A DNA stretch of 64,000 nt. It comes from Pratylenchus scribneri (Eukaryota > Nematoda > Chromadorea > Rhabditida > Pratylenchidae). The DNA lies in assembly GCA_030063045.1 (NCBI GenBank), contig JAQSEB010000028.1, positions 186,001-250,000 of the forward strand, read 5' to 3'. This document shows, piece after piece, positions 45,832 to 55,835 of this stretch; the stretch's first letter is position 1; each line of letters begins with the position of its first letter. Position numbers and translations under genes: made by a program. A model generated the notes under the pieces. That model did not search any database. It saw only the letters and a list, made by a program, of their open reading frames with translations, and was not told the DNA's origin.

Positions 45832-47382
45832 ATGAGCAATTCCTTTTATTTAATTGTTCCCAGTAATACTCCTGGATTTCCTGATAATCGAACAAATAAA
45901 TTTAAAATCCATTTACCAAAAAAATTAATTTTTGACGGATCTTGGGTTGTTGGTCTGACGGGTATAATTTACCCAAATAGGTATTTTTAATTCGAATATT
46001 TAAATAATTCTTTTGAAGTTGGGCTACCGTTGGTACTGATTCGAAACAATATGTTATTGTACACTTAAAAGACGGAAGAAAATTTCGATTTTTTGTACCA
46101 AGTGGGTCATTCATCACACCCGAGCAGCTTGAGAATGGAATTTATAATGGGATGATAGAAGAACTAGAATCAAAATTGAATAATCAATCAAGGCAGAGAC
46201 GAGCTATACAAGAAGAAGGAGTGATTGAAGATGTTGAAGATGTGGTTGAGGAATCCGAAGCCCCACTTCATCCTGCTTCTAAAGCTAGGGAAGAGGCCAA
46301 ACGTAAAGCTCAAGAAAGAGAAGCGAAACGTAAAGCTAAGGAGGAGGCTAATCGCAAAGCTCGAGAACAAGAAGCTAAACGTAGGGCTCAAGAAGAGGCC
46401 GATCGAATAGCTCGGGAGGAAGAAGCCAAACGTAAAGCTAAGGAAGAGGCCGATCGGTTAGCTCAAGAAACTGCAAGAAAACAGCAAGAAGAGGCCACTA
46501 GAAATGCTCAAGAAGCTGCACGATTAGCTGAGGAAAGCCGGAAGAAACAAGAAGATCAAACCAAAAGGATTGAACAAACCGAATCAGTATCGATGATCCC
46601 AGTTTATGAATCAAACAAAGATGGACTTGCCTATGGGGTCTACAGATCAATATATACAGTTGATGGAAAAGACCCGCACCCTGAATTACATTATATGCAC
46701 GAAAAGGATCGTTATTTTTATATTACAACTCGGGATAAATACATGAAAAAATATAATTTGAAAATAGAGAATTTTCTCGATCATGTACAGAAAAATATCG
46801 AAGAATTTAAGCGAATGTTTGAAACAGAAGAATACAATGAAGATTATTCAAGCAAATCGGATCAAATAAAAAGAGAAATATTGGAAATAGCGAAGGGAGT
46901 TCAATTTTATTACTTGGATGATCTTTCTCGATTCAAACTAAAAATTGCAAATGATCAAATTGAAAATGTAGTGCTCTCCGACCAATTATCCTATGTACTT
47001 GGATATGAAAAAGGCCAAGTGATAAAGGATGGTGAAACGGCAAAATATATGGTGGATTTACATGGAGGAGTGAGTCACCTTTGTGTGTATCTGAATAGTG
47101 GCTTAATGGTTTTCTAATATTTTTGTATAAATTTCGTAATAAATTTAGGAGAGCATGATCATCGGGAACAAATTTGCAAATTTATTACAAGTTATTGCGG
47201 TCGAGGGCAAAGTCGGTCAAATAATCGAGAAGAATTTTCCTTCGCCATTATTCCATAAAATAATTGCAAAAGATTTGGATGTTATTGATATTGAAATAAG
47301 ATCATTGACAGGAAGAGAAGTCCCATTTGAATTTGGACAAGTTATATTAACCCTTCAATTTAAAAAATCATTTGTATTTTGA
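45832..47382 (+). CDS. Penton-like minor capsid protein (PY) with coiled-coil insert, right copy
   Basis: Exons 45832-45980, 46019-47108, 47149-47382, phases 2 and 0; 490 aa. Residues 1-90 (LIVPSNTPGFPDNRTNKFKI, GSWVVGLTGIIYP) match the opening of Polinton penton proteins. The last exon (IIGNKFANLLQVIAVEG, IEIRSLTGREVPFEFGQVIL) matches the single jelly-roll end. Between them, about residues 130-245, is a long heptad-like block of repeated EEAKRKAKEEA/REQEAKRRAQEE units. Family members lack such an insert as far as I know, so it may be a fibre-like or tethering addition. It would form the vertices of the capsid. Confidence 0.82.
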
Positions 47383-47397
47383 ATTACTTCTAATAAA

Positions 47398-47944
47398 ATG
47401 GTCCGTGTTATATTTGACGGCTCTAATTTACGTCTTGAAAAATTCCATCAAGTTGGATCAGGACAAATTGAATATTTTTCTGGACTGTCACCCTACCAAA
47501 GAGGTTTTGGCAATGGATCAATTAGACAAAGAGGGGCAGGAGTAGGAAGAGTTTTGAAAAGTCTTTGGAGATATTTAAAACCTTTGGCATCTGCCTTTAA
47601 GCCAGTGGCTGTTAATGTAGGAAAGGAGATTGGGAAAGAAGGTTTAGCGACAACAGCAAGAGTATTGAATAAGGTTAAAAACTCATAAAATATTTTTCAT
47701 ATAAGAAATTTAGGTAGTAGAAGGCGGAGACTTAAAGGAAGCCATTGTAGGAGAAGGAAAAGAGGGAGTTCGTAAGCTTATGACAAAAGCCGGACTACAA
47801 AGTGGAAGCGGAAAAAGAAGACGAAAATTTAACCCCCACCGAAAATCGGGAGTCATTTTAAAACCAAACGATATTATTGGACAAACAGTGCCCCAGAGAG
47901 CTCTAATTAAAAAGAAAAGGATTGACACTCTAGGATATTATTGA
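47398..47944 (+). CDS. Small basic Gly-rich virion-type protein, right copy (intact)
   Basis: Exons 47398-47673 and 47714-47944, phase 0; 168 aa. It has YFSGLSPYQRGFGNGSIRQR and an amphipathic VLKSLWRYLKPLASAF helix, followed by a basic GSGKRRRKFNPHRK stretch. Proteins of this look sit beside the capsid genes in Polintons and related viruses and are thought to be minor, membrane-active or DNA-binding virion components, comparable with adenovirus core/cement proteins. That assignment is by pattern and context only. It starts 16 bp after the penton-like gene and ends 2 bp before the major capsid ATG. Confidence 0.65.
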
Positions 47945-47946
47945 AA

Positions 47947-49413
47947 ATGCTATATAAAAAGGTGGATGCTTCATCGGCGGATAGTATTTCGACAGGATTG
48001 GATTTTTTCTCGACACCCCCCACAAATTGTGCTGTATCCAATTCAGCCATGCGGGAATATTTGACGGTTATTTTGTTTTTTTTTATCTAATGTTTAATAA
48101 CAATTCTTTAGTTAAATCCTATTAGTTCGACCCCTTTCCATTTTAAAATCCACCCTATCACAAGTTATATAGACTTGAGTAAGGTCTATATTTTGACTGA
48201 ATGTCGAATAAGGAAAGTGGGTGATGATGGATTGCATGTGAATCTGGATGCGGGTGAAGTGGTTTCCACAATTCAAATGCCAGGAAGCACATGGATTAAG
48301 GATATCAAGATTCTGATTAATCAAAGGGAAATATATTCATCAAATCAATTGTACAGTTATAAGGCCTATTTGGATACTGAATTAAGCTACCCAAATGAAG
48401 CAAAAGACAGCTTTCTCAGTGTTACGGGTTACAAGAGAGACAAAAAAGATCCGGATTCTATTGCCGATGAAGGATATGTAGCAAGGAAAAATATGTTTGC
48501 TCAAAGCAAGACAGTGCAATTGATTAGCAAACTTTCGACGGATATTTTCAATCAAGATCTATATTTGATAAGCAATGTTGAATTGGATATAGAAATTACG
48601 CCCCAAACAGATGACTTTATGATAATACAGCAAAAAACTGTAGTTGAGCCTCCCGCAACTCACACTAAATATGTTTTTGAAATTACCGATGTTCGGCTGC
48701 TTGTAAAAACAATAGATTTGATGGATGGTTTGAGTCTAGACATCGCAAAACAATTAGATGTTCAGCCAGCTAGATATGGAGTGAGAAAATCATTCATGAA
48801 GTCTCTGTTTATCACTCAGGGAAGAACCGATTTTGTCGCTAATTTATTCACTGAGGAGTATGGGAAAAGAATTTTAAAAAATTTTAAATTAATTATTCAG
48901 GGTTCCAAGACGTGTAATGATCGGATTAGTCAACAATTCTAGATATATTGGGGATAAATTCGAAAGCCCATTCAAATTCACTCATTTTAATGTACAAAAT
49001 ATTGAGTTGAGAGCAAATGGACGTTCTTATCCGCAATATAATTACAAGTATTTTTTATTTGATTTTTTAATGTTTCTAAATAATTTAGTTTAAAATATGG
49101 TTCCGATAATTATGCTCAAGCTTATCATGATACTCAAGAACATTTGGGCTTCGCATATACAAATCAAAGTAATGGAATAGATTATACGATGTTCAAAAAT
49201 GGCTGGTGTATATATGTATTCAATTTGACAAATAGTCAAGAGGATTCTGAAGGATTTGAATTGGTCAAAGATGGTTGCACGTCAGTAGAGATTCGATTTT
49301 CCACTCCGGTCCCTAATGGAGGCGTAACTCTTATTGCCTACGCTGAAGCCGATGGGCTTATTCTCATTGACCGTGAATATCCTTATTATTTTATGATTCA
49401 TTTAATTTTTTAA
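47947..49413 (+). CDS. Major capsid protein (double jelly-roll), right copy
   Basis: Exons 47947-48066, 48112-48857, 48901-49047, 49089-49413; mirror of the left copy with no coding difference noticed. The third intron's donor is buried in an open frame, so naive ORF calling splits this gene. Correct phases at all three junctions support the spliced model. Confidence 0.88.
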
Positions 49414-49449
49414 GGAAATCGAACTATTACTTCCGATTTAACTGTCTAA

Positions 49450-49653
49450 ATGACGACAAATTTAACTTCTCCTGATTTAATTCCCCCTCAAATTGTGGCA
49501 ACTCCCCCAGGAATAATTTCATGTTTTGCTGAGACTACTGAATCATCGCCTTGGAATTTTATTCTCTGTTTAGTTTATTTTCTGGGAACGGGAGCGGCAA
49601 CGGCATTTGCTCTTTATCTTTATTTGCGAGAAAAGAGTAGACATCCCCGTTGA
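49450..49653 (+). CDS. 67-aa single-pass membrane protein, right copy
   Basis: Mirror of 32480-32683; same sequence features, no difference seen. It starts 36 bp after the major capsid stop. Confidence 0.55.
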   Translation: MTTNLTSPDLIPPQIVATPPGIISCFAETTESSPWNFILCLVYFLGTGAATAFALYLYLREKSRHPR

Positions 49654-49661
49654 AATGAGAA

Positions 49662-50147
49662 ATGGATACATATACCATTAATAAAATCCTTTCTCAGCAT
49701 CCAGCAACAAATAAATATTTCAAGGGGGTTTTCCCTGCCGATAAATTGCCCAAATGCGCCAATTTCCCGTGTTCTATGGTTGTGAATTTGGTTAGTTTTT
49801 ATTAGTAAAATTTAAACTGAAAATAAATTTAGGATGCGTCTAACGAAAAGGGATCACATTGGTGTTGCATTTGGGCGGTAAATTCTTCCCAAGGCTTTTA
49901 TTTTGACTCTTATGGTGATCCACCAGAAGGATTGATATTGGATTATTTAAAGAAAAATTTTAAAAATATTACTTATAATAAAACGAAATTCCAAAATTTA
50001 TTTAGTTCTCTATGTGGCCCATATACTATTGTTGTAATTCTATTTTTGTCCTTAGGCCTAAATTTTACATCAATAATAAAATTATTTTCCCAATATAATT
50101 CCTCTGATCAATTTATTAATTGTATTTATTCATTCTTTTTTAAATAA
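49662..50147 (+). CDS. Adenain-type cysteine protease (PRO), right copy
   Basis: Exons 49662-49790 and 49833-50147. It mirrors the left copy, with His (GSHW), FDSYGDPP and Cys (LCGPYT) all present; no difference from the left protein was noticed. Confidence 0.85.
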
Positions 50148-50159
50148 AATAAGAAAAAT

Positions 50160-50555
50160 TCAAAAAGGCGATTCAAATTGGTTTAAATCATAAAAAGCTT
50201 GTTCTTCCAAAATTCTTATTGTTCTTTTATGCGCTTCAGATTCCATAAAGTCACAAACATCCTCTCCGGATTTCAATAATCCAAGTTGTTTTTCATATTC
50301 TTCTTGAAATCGTTGTGGAGAATAAATGCCGAAAAATTGCCCTTTGAAGATTCCAATTTGCCGATCCCATGAATCGGGATCTTTCTTTATTTTCTTTTCC
50401 AAATTTTTGAAGGATGGCAACTTTTCCTTGATTTTCTCATCCGCCATTGCTCGAAGACGCCAAAATGTCGGGAAATTTACCCAATTTTTACACAATCTGA
50501 TTGACAATTCGATGAGCGTTCTATAGCTAAAATACTCTATTCTAAATTTCTCCAT
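50160..50555 (-). CDS. Unidentified 131-aa Polinton protein (right copy)
   Basis: Mirror of 31578-31973, intact, with Gly instead of Ala in FFGIYS. Which state is ancestral cannot be told from this window. Confidence 0.6.
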   Translation of the reverse strand: MEKFRIEYFSYRTLIELSIRLCKNWVNFPTFWRLRAMADEKIKEKLPSFKNLEKKIKKDPDSWDRQIGIFKGQFFGIYSPQRFQEEYEKQLGLLKSGEDVCDFMESEAHKRTIRILEEQAFYDLNQFESPF

Positions 50556-50693
50556 CTAAATTAAAATAACATTTAATTTCTTATTCATATAAATAATTAA
50601 ATGAAAATAACATTTTTAATAAAAGTTCATAATAAAATAATTTTATCCAATTTATTAAATAAGAAAATAAATATTTAAAATAAATATGTGTGA

Positions 50694-51677
50694 TCACATT
50701 CGACTTTGTGAGTCGAAATAAATTGAAGAAGCCGCGTCATCCAATGGAATTTGCACAAAAGGTCCTTGTACTGTCCCGCCAACAACTGTCTTTAAATATA
50801 GGGAAAATTAATTGTTTCAGAAATTAAAATCTTACGTTTTCCGAAAAGTCGGATGAAACTGAATGCTGTGCCTCTGCCTGTGCCCTTGCCTCAAGTTGTT
50901 CAGCAAGCAGGCGTCCAACTCTTTGAAATTCCATGCTGGAATTCGCCAACTGCTGGGATATTTCCGACAATGGCACCAATTCGGCGCCAATATGCACATT
51001 TGGTGGAGGAGGCCTTGGAGGAGGGGTGCGCTCATTTATTTTCTGATTAATTGTTATAAATATTGAGTTTTAAAAAATTCAAATTCTTACGGGAATGATG
51101 GCAAAAACAATGACGGCCAGTAGCAGCAGCAGCACAAAAAAGACAAAAATTGCCATGATCTGGAAATTTCGAATGAATAAATTTAACAAAATTTATTTAG
51201 TACCCAAATGCCCAATGATGTTGTGCTGCTGCTGCTGATTTCTATTGTTTTTAATGTTGTTGTGGAGAGTGCGTGGCCAATTTGTGTTGTTTTTGTTGTT
51301 GATGTGGTTGTTTTGGCAATTTGTGTTGTTTCTGTTGTGGCTGTGCTGCTGATTGTTTTTGTTGTTGTTGCCAAAATTGTTGTTTTGATTGTTGTTGTGG
51401 TGGTGGTGGATGTTCTTGTTGTGGCCAAATTTGGATGGAAGTTTGGGTCCTATATAAAGTAAAATGATTTTTTATTGATTATTATTTTTACCTTCACTGG
51501 ACATGCAAAAATCGTTTGTCGATGGCCAAATTTTTCGTCCAAGCACAGAAAGACACCACTCTTCGCCCATGGCCTATAGCATGTTTGGTTGTGACGGACA
51601 AAAAGCATACACCCGTCGTGACGAGTCATCGGGGCGGCATTTACGCAAAATATGAATAAAAAAATATAAAAAATCAT
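50694..51677 (-). CDS. Polinton-borne type I membrane protein (right copy)
   Basis: Mirror copy of 30456-31439 with the same exons and splice sites. One amino-acid difference lies in the Thr-rich stalk (LKTIEIS here, LKTTEIS on the left). All other features described for the left copy apply, and both copies appear intact. Confidence 0.75.
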
Positions 51678-51802
51678 TTTTTATTGGGAATGGGGGAATT
51701 ATTGAACAAGAATGATCGATCCTATGTCGGGAATCGGCCATAGATCTTAATCTCCTACCCCATCCAATCAATCATTATTCATTCCATTATTAATTTATCC
51801 TA

Positions 51803-52297
51803 AAGCCGACAATATCCGCAGAATGACCGCTCGCGATAACTTTTAAATTCTCATCATTTTTTCTTTTTTCAAAATGATGATTGGTCCAAACAGTTAGTGA
51901 GAGTGCAGACACATAAAATTAAACCAAGCCAAAATTCATAGCTGACTGCACGCGAGAACTTTTTAAATTATAATATTTATCTTTTTTCAAAAAATGACAA
52001 TTGGTCCAAACAACCAGCAAGAGGCCAGACACCCAAACCGCAGCGAGAGACTATAGGGCAGACCACATCAAAGAACTAAGCCAACATATATCCGTTGCTT
52101 CAAATTTTAAATTCTCGCCCTTTTTTATTTTTCATAAATGACTTTTGGTCCCTAATTCACCAGAGGTTAGACACAGACAAAGTTAGCGAGAGACTATAGG
52201 CAGAGTAAAAAAGCAAGCCCAAAGATGTCCGCTGCCAGCCGCGCGGCTCCTTTGAAGTAAGCGCTTTCCTATTCGCTTGCTTGGTATACTGTATACC
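51803..52297. repeat. Subterminal palindromes and tandem repeats, right end
   Basis: Mirror copy of the left-end arrangement: same palindromes (52283-52297 and 52237-52248) and the same three repeat units in inverted order. Confidence 0.6.
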
Positions 52298-52394
52298 GTA
52301 ATCTCAAGGAGGCCCACACCGGGGCGGTTCAATACCTTTACTACTATTGTATTATTGAAAATAAGCAAAAAAATATATAAGAAATTTTAACATA

Positions 52395-52612
52395 CACAAA
52401 TATATATGTTAGCGCTAAAACTGAAATTAACACACTATCTCGCTGTAAGAAGCAGAGCACAAACCTAACCCTTGACCCTAGACCCTAACCCTAATCCCAT
52501 GCCGCCGAGCCCCTAACTCTAAACCTATATTTAGTTTTTCGAAATTCCAACTTTCTCTGATTCTATGACGAAAATAGTGTGTAAATTTCAGTTTTAGCGT
52601 CCACATATATTT
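52395..52612. mobile_element. Foldback MITE with TAACCC-like core
   Basis: AAATATATATGTTAGCGCTA and AAACTGAAATTAACACACTA at 52400-52438 mirror sequence at about 52568-52610. The centre is CCTAACCCTTGACCCTAGAC followed by CCTAACCCTAATCCCATGCC, a degenerate telomere-like tract matching (in reverse) the core of the 5904-6190 element. Confidence 0.6.
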
Positions 52613-52754
52613 GACCTTCCTTTGTGCTGTGCATTTTATTGGTTACTGCTTTCTCCATTCTATTTAATATGTGACCTAGTTTTGGCTTTTGGGAAAGACC
52701 TTTCGCCTCCATTCCATCGATTTTCCACATTAAATATGCATTTCCTCTTCCCAT
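52613..52754 (-). CDS. Unidentified short exon
   Basis: ATG at 52754: MGRGNAYLMWKIDGMEAKGL..GHILNRMEKAVTNKMHSTKEG, then the adjoining foldback element begins at about 52612, with a GT donor at the border. Composition is protein-like but no partner exon or family is recognised. Confidence 0.25.
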
Positions 52755-53097
52755 TATGTTGCAGTATAAAAAATATCCAAAAATTTATCGCTTTATAAAA
52801 CATAAGCTTTTCTAAAATTTATTGAACAATTTTCGTTTTTCCATTATTTTTTAAAGCATTTAATTTTAGTAATTCAAATTAATTCAACCGATAAGGCATT
52901 TAATTTTTGCGATTTTTCATTATAATTTAACTCTTTTTTCATGGCGCTAACTGCTGCTTAGGCCTTTTTCATTTTTTCTATTTTTAGCGAATTTATGCTT
53001 GAAAATTTTCTGAAAAAAAAAAATTTGGAAAAGAAACGGCGCTTTCGATTACATTTTCTCATTTTGCCAATTCTAAGCCATAAAAGTTGTCAATAAT

Positions 53098-53588
53098 ATG
53101 GAGTCATCTAATGGGAAAACTTCTCTAAATAAGCAAATCATTGAGGAAAATTGCCAAAACGAAACAGTAGAAAATCAAAATGAACAAAATGTCATAAATG
53201 CTACTGCTGAGGAGAATTGTGCCCCCTCAACCTCGAAAGAATGTGACCAAAAGGAAGTGAAAAAGATGTAAATAATAAATATGTATAAAATAAATAAAAT
53301 GAAATTTTTAGTAGAATACAAAATTGGCTGGTTGAAACATTGGCTTGGTCAAAACGCACGGAAATGGCCGATTCAGCGTTGAGTACTTCAAGCAGTGCTT
53401 TCAATTATTTATGTTGGCCAAAATTGCATGGATTTCGTCGCCGAGTTCCATGGTTGGCATTTTGGCATGGTCGAGATGAATCGGGCAGAACTCATCAAGC
53501 CATATTGGAAAGAAATGGCCAACGGGTGGATATCGCCACACTTCCACTGCCCGATAATATAGAGGGATTCGACAAAATTACATTTTAG
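53098..53588 (+). CDS. Unidentified protein, two exons
   Basis: Exon 1 starts at 53098 (MESSNGKTSLNKQIIEENCQ, acidic and Asn-rich) and ends near 53268. A 44-nt intron joins in phase to IQNWLVETLAWSKRTEMADS...FNYLCWPKLHGFRRRVPWLA...GFDKITF, stop TAG at 53586-53588. That stop overlaps a strong donor (TTTTA/GTAAGT), so the gene may continue. No family recognised; the Trp/Arg-rich second exon looks like a folded domain. No signal peptide. Confidence 0.5.
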
Positions 53589-53861
53589 TAAGTAGTTTTA
53601 ATTTTTAAAGAAAAAAAAACTATGTGAAATTTTGAATTTTTGTGCATTAAATAAATTTTGCAATTTAATTTTAGCTTTAATTTTAGCAAATAATAGTATA
53701 TTTAATATTCTAATTGTGCTGCTTGATTAGATGATTGAAAAATGCAAAAAAATTATTACCAAAAATGGGCAAAATAGAATAAATCGAACTGTTTTAATTT
53801 TTTGACTATAAGGCTAATTTAATTTAATTAATCAAAATGCTCTACAGAAGAATTTAATTCA

Positions 53862-55275
53862 ATGGAATTAATCATAAAAAAAGTCCAAATATTAATCAAT
53901 ACACTAAATTCGATTGCCCAAAATTTGCATAAAAAAATCTTTGATCCTTTGATGCATCCTTTATTTTTCAGTTTTCTGAATGATCAAATTCTGGAATTTA
54001 TACACAATATTCTTCCCAAATTAATCAATGTCGATTTGAATATTTGTAACAAATTTTACAAATGGAAACCCGAATCTGTGGAACGAAAAATTGAACTAAT
54101 GGGACGACTTTTAGCATTATTGACTGGCAAAATCTACAAATTGAATTTTTATCAAATTTACGGCAGTGATGAAACTGGCTTGGAACATTTCCATGGACTA
54201 TTCCCGGACATTTTGGACCAAGTTGAATTTATTTGTGTCAGTGCAGAAGGGAAAAATGATTATGATATTCTTTATGAATGGTTGAGTGAAAGCAGAGAGA
54301 ATGGGAAAACAAAAAGGCTGCTCAGATTGATGACCAGAAATCAAGCGGAACAAAATGAATTTGTTGAAAACATTAAATTCGTGAGTATTATTATAGAGTA
54401 TTTATTAGCTAGCAGGGAATTTTAAACAAAAAATTATAAATAAAATTATAATTACAAATAAAAAACGTATTTTTGCCAATTTGGAAGAGAAGAATATTAT
54501 TATTTTTTTTAAAATTCATGTTATCAAAAATAAAAATTGTTTTGACTTTAATTACATCAATTAAATTTAGATTACATTTAGTTTTGTTCAGGTAATTTTC
54601 TTTTCTAAAAATTCATAGAAAAAAAGGAAAAAAACTAAAAAATGTCCTGTGGGTAGGTATTCGATTAAGGTGCTTAGGGCTCAGGATTAGACCTTTAGGG
54701 CATGTCCGCTTATTAGTTGATAGAAGCCCGAAGTCATTGAATTACGGTATATGAAATTTTTTTAATTTTCGGTGCCATTTTTGATCGAATTATTATTTTT
54801 TGAATGTTTCAATTTATTTATATGCGTATGCCATAATTGAGAATTTATGATTCTAACTATTTTTCAATTAAAAAAAATCTAACAAAAATTTTAAAATATA
54901 TCTTGAGATGAGACTATATAAAATGTCAATTTTAAATAGGATTCGCCAAAAAAATATATTTTTTAGATAATTGTGAATTATTTGAATTTTTAGTTTATTA
55001 TTTTTTTTAAGATTTTTTCATTTGTTCCAACTTCTGGTCAATCTTTACTTTCGGATTTTGTCATTTTGCTGGATTTTCCCCATCTACCATTCACAATGGA
55101 AAATGAGCAAATTGGCCAACATTTATGTTTATACACGAAATTGGACGAACAATTTAATTACAATCGAAATTATCTGGCAAAATATTCAAATGGCGAAGAA
55201 TATTGGAAAGATGAAGGAGCACAGAAAATTCTGCAAAATCCGGAAAATAAAACCAGCATTTATTTGCAAATTTAA
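53862..55275 (+). CDS. F-box-associated-like nematode protein
   Basis: Exons 53862-54380 and 55012-55275, phase 0; 260 aa. FFSFLNDQILEFIHNILPKL, ICNKFYKWKPESVERKIELM, ILYEWLSESRENGKTKRLLR and the last-exon pattern DFVILLDFPHLPFTMENEQIG...EYWKDEG recall the large family of F-box-associated proteins of tylenchine nematodes (the 'WL.TPR.DGKPK' and 'PF.L.N..TGE.L' positions). If so, it would bind substrates for SCF ubiquitin ligases. A canonical F-box itself is not clear. An acceptor (CTCTACAG) lies 14 bp before the ATG. Confidence 0.5.
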
Positions 55276-55835
55276 TTTATTATCTCTATCCTCTATAAAA
55301 GAAAAATCAAACATTTAAATTGGAATTAATCAGAACAAAAAATGCATTTAATAAATATAAATAAAAATAAGCATTAATTTTTCCAATTCATTTATTCATT
55401 GTTTTTATGCTTTACCCCTCCAATTTTTTAATTTTTTATAAGTTTCTTTCGCCTTATCATCATCAATTTCATATTTTTGTTTTTTTGGCATCCTTTTCTA
55501 TATTAAATTAACTCTTCAAACTAATTTCCATTTCCTTTACCACTTTTTATAACTATCGATAAAAATGTGAAGAAAATGATGCAAGCATTTGATGGCAAAA
55601 TACTTATTATTTAATAAAAGGATAATAAAATGCACAATTCCATTTCCTTTTCGACCAAACTACCGTCGAAAATATCTTTCATTTTTTTGCATTGAATTAC
55701 AAAATTGAATCGAATAAAAAATCTACAAAAATCCCCAAAAAAACATTTATCGAAATTTCATAATACAAATTTAATGGAAATCAATTGTCCAAATTCTTGT
55801 TTAATTATTCGTTGTATTGCATTCATTTCATGCTT
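55276..55835. other. Spacer between convergent genes
   Basis: AT-rich. A possible polyadenylation signal AATAAA occurs near 55351 for the plus gene. No gene or repeat recognised. Confidence 0.3.

Larger units (their letters stand above)
41804..52345. repeat. Right arm of giant inverted repeat
   Basis: Mirror copy of 29788-40329. It includes only the first 14 integrase codons (minus, 41845-41804) before meeting the polymerase remnant, so integrase is truncated here. Flanking DNA after 52345 is unrelated to the left flank apart from the target duplication. Confidence 0.95.
29782..52351. mobile_element. Palindromic Polinton/Maverick (29788-52345) with 6-bp target duplication ATTGTA
   Basis: ATTGTA occurs at 29782-29787 and again at 52346-52351. 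Between them the element starts AGTAGTAAAGG and ends with its complement CCTTTACTACT. Polintons are known for AG...CT ends and 6-bp target duplications made by their retrovirus-like integrase. Gene content confirms the class: integrase with chromodomain, adenain-type protease, packaging ATPase, major and minor capsid proteins. What is unusual is the architecture: left positions x and right positions y pair by x + y = 82133 over 10,542 bp, leaving a 1,474-bp loop (40330-41803). Full-length DNA polymerase B is missing, so the copy looks non-autonomous. Total 22,558 bp. Confidence 0.93.

Noticed and set aside
48899..48942. Ending of the major capsid ORF at the first stop (48942)
   Set aside because: A GTATGG...TTATTCAG intron upstream of that stop restores a conserved capsid C-terminal region in frame, so the unspliced end is not the real one.
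29788..52345. Palindrome as an assembly or foldback-read artefact
   Set aside because: The symmetry stops exactly at element ends with a target duplication, the loop is unique, and the arms differ at several bases, including a nonsense change. Artefactual foldbacks would continue into flanking DNA. Long-read confirmation is still desirable.
53862..53862. Joining the 53098 gene to the F-box-associated-like gene
   Set aside because: Splicing from the donor at 53588 to the acceptor before 53862 creates an immediate stop codon, so they are kept as separate genes.
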